From contig CM029120.1 in the NCBI GenBank assembly GCA_016859345.1, positions 20,607,001-20,671,000 of the forward strand: a stretch of DNA of 64,000 nucleotides. The letters run 5' to 3'. The stretch is from Istiophorus platypterus (Eukaryota > Chordata > Actinopteri > Istiophoriformes > Istiophoridae). Under the pieces are notes generated by a model. It was not told the origin of the DNA. It did not search any database and saw only the letters and a list, made by a program, of their open reading frames with translations. Shown here piece by piece: positions 61,312 to 64,000 of this stretch. Made by a program: the position numbers and the translations under genes. Numbering within the stretch: the first letter of the stretch is position 1; each line of letters starts with the position of its first letter.

Positions 61312-62060
61312 CAAGAAATTCATTTGAATTTCTTCTCATGTGTGCTTTGGAGATGAAGCCATGATTGTTTGATTAATTCAGTTATATCGCAGATGCTGAA
61401 ACACTGATTAAAAGACAAAAATGGCTACTGATCATCCAAAATAACTGATTAATTGTTTGGTCAATAAAATGTCAGGAAATAGTGAAAATGGCCATGTTTC
61501 TTTTAATAAACAATCCAAAACCCAAAGATACACATTTTTAATAATATTAAACCAAAAAAGATAAATTCTAAAATAGTTGCCTATTAAATTAATGCTGATC
61601 AACTAATCAACTACACAATTCTTTAATCTTTTGGCAATGTTTGTGTGTTTTGAAGGGATGAGATATCTTAAAAGATTGAACTTTAGTCTATCCATCAGGT
61701 TGTCTCTTTAATCAAAATACGTCAACAGCTGCTCATCTGATTTTCATGGAATTTGCTCTGAAATTCATGAAAATCAAACATTCTGTTCAAAACTTACGAG
61801 CAAACATACCTTCAACTTTGACCCACTGGTGGCGCTAGAGTGCACAAGGCACAGATATGAAAATTGATCTAAAGAGTCAGGGGACTGTCCTCAGTCAGTG
61901 TGCCAAATTTCATAACCTTTTATTATGCAGTATTAGGGGGCCATAAACTCCAATTGCAGAACGAGAAGATGAATGAGAAAAGGTAGAATTACATAGGAAG
62001 CCTTTGCTGCTTGGCCACCAAATACCCCAGAGCTACATAGACTCTAGGTGTTACGGCATT
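61312..62060. repeat. Cluster of decayed dispersed repeats 3' of the kinase pseudogene
   Basis: 61,375-61,545 carries the MITE-like block TTGTTTGGTCAATAAAATGT, then CAGGAAATAGTGAAAATGG. 61,740-62,035 carries CTGGTGGCGCTAGAGTGCAC, GTGCCAAATTTCATAACC, GGGGGCCATAAACTCC, AACGAGAAGATGAATGAG and CCTTTGCTGCTTGGCCACCA, a familiar fish repeat. No coding potential. Confidence 0.6.
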
Positions 62061-64000
62061 AATCTATTATGAAACAAAAAAAAAACAAATATTTCAATTT
62101 GTCTTAAAAAGTAATGGAACTGAAATCCCTTGTTTTCCCCTAATCTAATTGTGTATTTCACCTTAATATCTGCCCCGACTGGAGTAAGTCATCGAAATTC
62201 ATGTGCGTACTCACAAACCACTTATTCACATATATTTTTCCCCTGATTTTGGTGACCTTGTGACCTCTCCTTTAGCACCACCACCGGGCCATACTCTAGC
62301 TGACCATACACAAATAGAGGCCTCTTCCCATCAAAATGATTTCTGTGATGATAACGGTTAAGTATATGCCTAGGTTCTATTGGACATCTCCCTTCTATCC
62401 ATTGCTTTCTTGCTTAGCTGGTAAATTTACATCACGCGTCAGTGGTTCATGCAATGGTGGAAGCAATTGAGGCTCGGTAAAAAGGGTTTATATTACTGAA
62501 AGGCATTACTGCAAGGCACTGATGATCAAGATCCCACTCAGCATGCAGTGATAACCATTGTCCTTGTTTCTAAGCGATGAGCAAGACCAATAGAAAGCTA
62601 CAAGAAGAGCTCACAAGATTATTGACTTCCACCCCGCCTCAAACACACATACTGTCAGACACACTCACATACCCACATGCACATCACAAGAGAGACATGT
62701 TGCTGGAGCTGTCCCCAGGCAGCTCAAGCAGAGCATCTTTTCATTCTGGTAAGTACGTAACTTGACCTTCTGCATTGTGGTAGCGGCTTTTATTTGCAGG
62801 AAATGGCCTTGGGTATTGTGGTGTGACTGCCGCATAATGTTGCATGAATATCAAATTAACTCTAAGACATTATTTATTCAAACCTAGCGGGGTTCCAGTC
62901 CCAGTGAAGTTCTGACATAGTGATTTGAAATTAATCCATTTCAATTAGAAGTGCAATTTTGACAACTCTACTGGTCAATTCAAACATGTGACAAAACGAA
63001 AAAATGCAACACAGCAGAAGGAAACAGAATAATTCAACATAAAAGGTTTTTAATACAGACCAGAGAGTGTAGAAGCTTCCCCTTTTTACACCTTACCATA
63101 ATACACATCCTATATGGTGTCAAAAGTAATATCACAAGAATACTTGAAAAATCATTAACCTATCATACTAGTGCCAACATGCTATTCCAGTCATTTATTG
63201 TGCCTGTAACATTAGTGCATTGTACAAAGCATTACATTTTTTTTACCTTCTTTTTTATATGCAGAATTTTCTACATATTTTCAGTTCCTCCCTGTTCCAT
63301 AAATTCACTTCTGTAAGTCAGATATCATATTTTACATCCCTCCTTTCCTTTTGTTTCTTATACATTCACTGTCCCTCGTGTTGTATTGTTTTTCTGTTCT
63401 GACTTTAAAACAACTTTTGGATACTATAAGGAAAAGATTGATTTTTAACTTTATACATAATTAATGCCCTTCAAAATCTTTGGAGCCTTTAATTTGATAA
63501 ACACCTTGGTTCTTTTAGGTAGTGCTGTTAACAGTTTTTATGGCTGACCAATATTAATGTGCTTGTAATATTAATGCATTGTACAAAGCATTTTGATGAT
63601 TAAAAAAAAAGAAGTGAAAATGGTTCTGACCCTGCAAACTGGAAATTTAAATCACACACAATCTTCCAGTGAACCAGACTATCAGCCACGTTTTACTTTT
63701 TTAAATACCATTACGATATTGACACACATCAACATATATATTAACCCGACATAAACGAAATTAAGAGTCTACACATATGTACTTGTCATGTGCATTGAGC
63801 TAAATTCCCATCTAAACGGCTTGGGCCCGTACAGTCGCTTTTTGCAGTCTGATGTTGAGCTCAATCTTTGGATGAAGATAATGGGACTAAGTGATACATG
63901 AGAGACCAGGGCGCAGTGTGGCAGAGGTGAATGTATTGTATACTAATAAGAGGAAGTTTCATTCCAAAATGAGATATAGTCTGTCCCCTCGCACAAGATG
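62061..64000. other. Intergenic stretch, no gene recognised
   Basis: The 62,250-62,300 part (GTGACCTCTCCTTTAGCACC) is a repeat fragment like that at 29,480. A 62-codon ATG frame at 62,577-62,765 ends with a GTAAGT donor-like site near 62,751 (TTCATTCTGGTAAGTACG) but has no recognised domain. The remainder is AT-rich without signals. Confidence 0.4.

Noticed and set aside
62577..62765. Possible first exon (ATG, 58 codons, GTAAGT near 62,751)
   Set aside because: No protein similarity recognised, compositionally biased towards Thr/His, and no downstream exon found in the remaining 1.2 kb.
1..64000. CRISPR arrays, operons, phage or bacterial systems
   Set aside because: No regularly spaced repeats, no prokaryotic gene density, and clear vertebrate exon/intron and repeat content.

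Overview
The window looks like 64 kb of a ray-finned (teleost, probably percomorph) fish genome. Three things point that way: eukaryotic exon/intron structure with GT-AG junctions, frequent dinucleotide microsatellites, and many copies of dispersed repeats of kinds I recognise from percomorph fish. I see no intact protein-coding gene, no bacterial-type operon and no recognisable RNA gene. Most of the window is AT-rich intergenic (or very long intronic) DNA.

The main structure is a large inverted duplication. Positions 1-2,535 (continuing off the left edge) match the reverse complement of 57,785-60,619. Each arm carries a multi-exon pseudogene of a HIPK-like (homeodomain-interacting protein kinase family) Ser/Thr kinase: the left one on the minus strand and cut by the window edge, the right one on the plus strand and running to a terminal acidic exon and an AATAAA signal near 61,306. 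The two are divergently oriented and about 55 kb apart. They keep introns, so they arose by DNA duplication and not by retroposition. They share some lesions (a stop after the APE-region exon, Trp to Arg, a mutated DFG motif) and differ in others (a left-specific 417-bp deletion, right-specific frameshift, stop and exon loss).

Between the arms: decayed copies of common fish repeats (4.0-4.8 kb); a GC-richer, possibly conserved non-coding block (5.9-6.6 kb); another candidate block (10.8-11.2 kb); an imperfect hairpin of about 100 nt (13.5 kb); a dead non-LTR retrotransposon of R4/Dong/Rex6 type with reverse transcriptase and restriction-like endonuclease remnants (14.9-17.1 kb); a possible immunoglobulin-domain exon relic and a possible terminal exon on the minus strand (20.2-21.1 kb); inverted copies of a dispersed repeat (24.3-25.0 kb); a dead Tc1/mariner transposon with terminal inverted repeats (33.6-34.8 kb); a tRNA-derived SINE (43.3-43.5 kb); a perfect 15-bp inverted repeat hairpin (50.9 kb); and several further repeats and microsatellites. 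Right of the kinase pseudogene (61.3-64 kb) there are more decayed repeats and unannotated DNA.

Nothing here works together as a pathway. The notable biology is the inverted segmental duplication of a HIPK-like kinase locus and what it says about pseudogene history and local rearrangement. All homology calls come from reading translated motifs by eye. No database search, alignment score or fold energy was computed.
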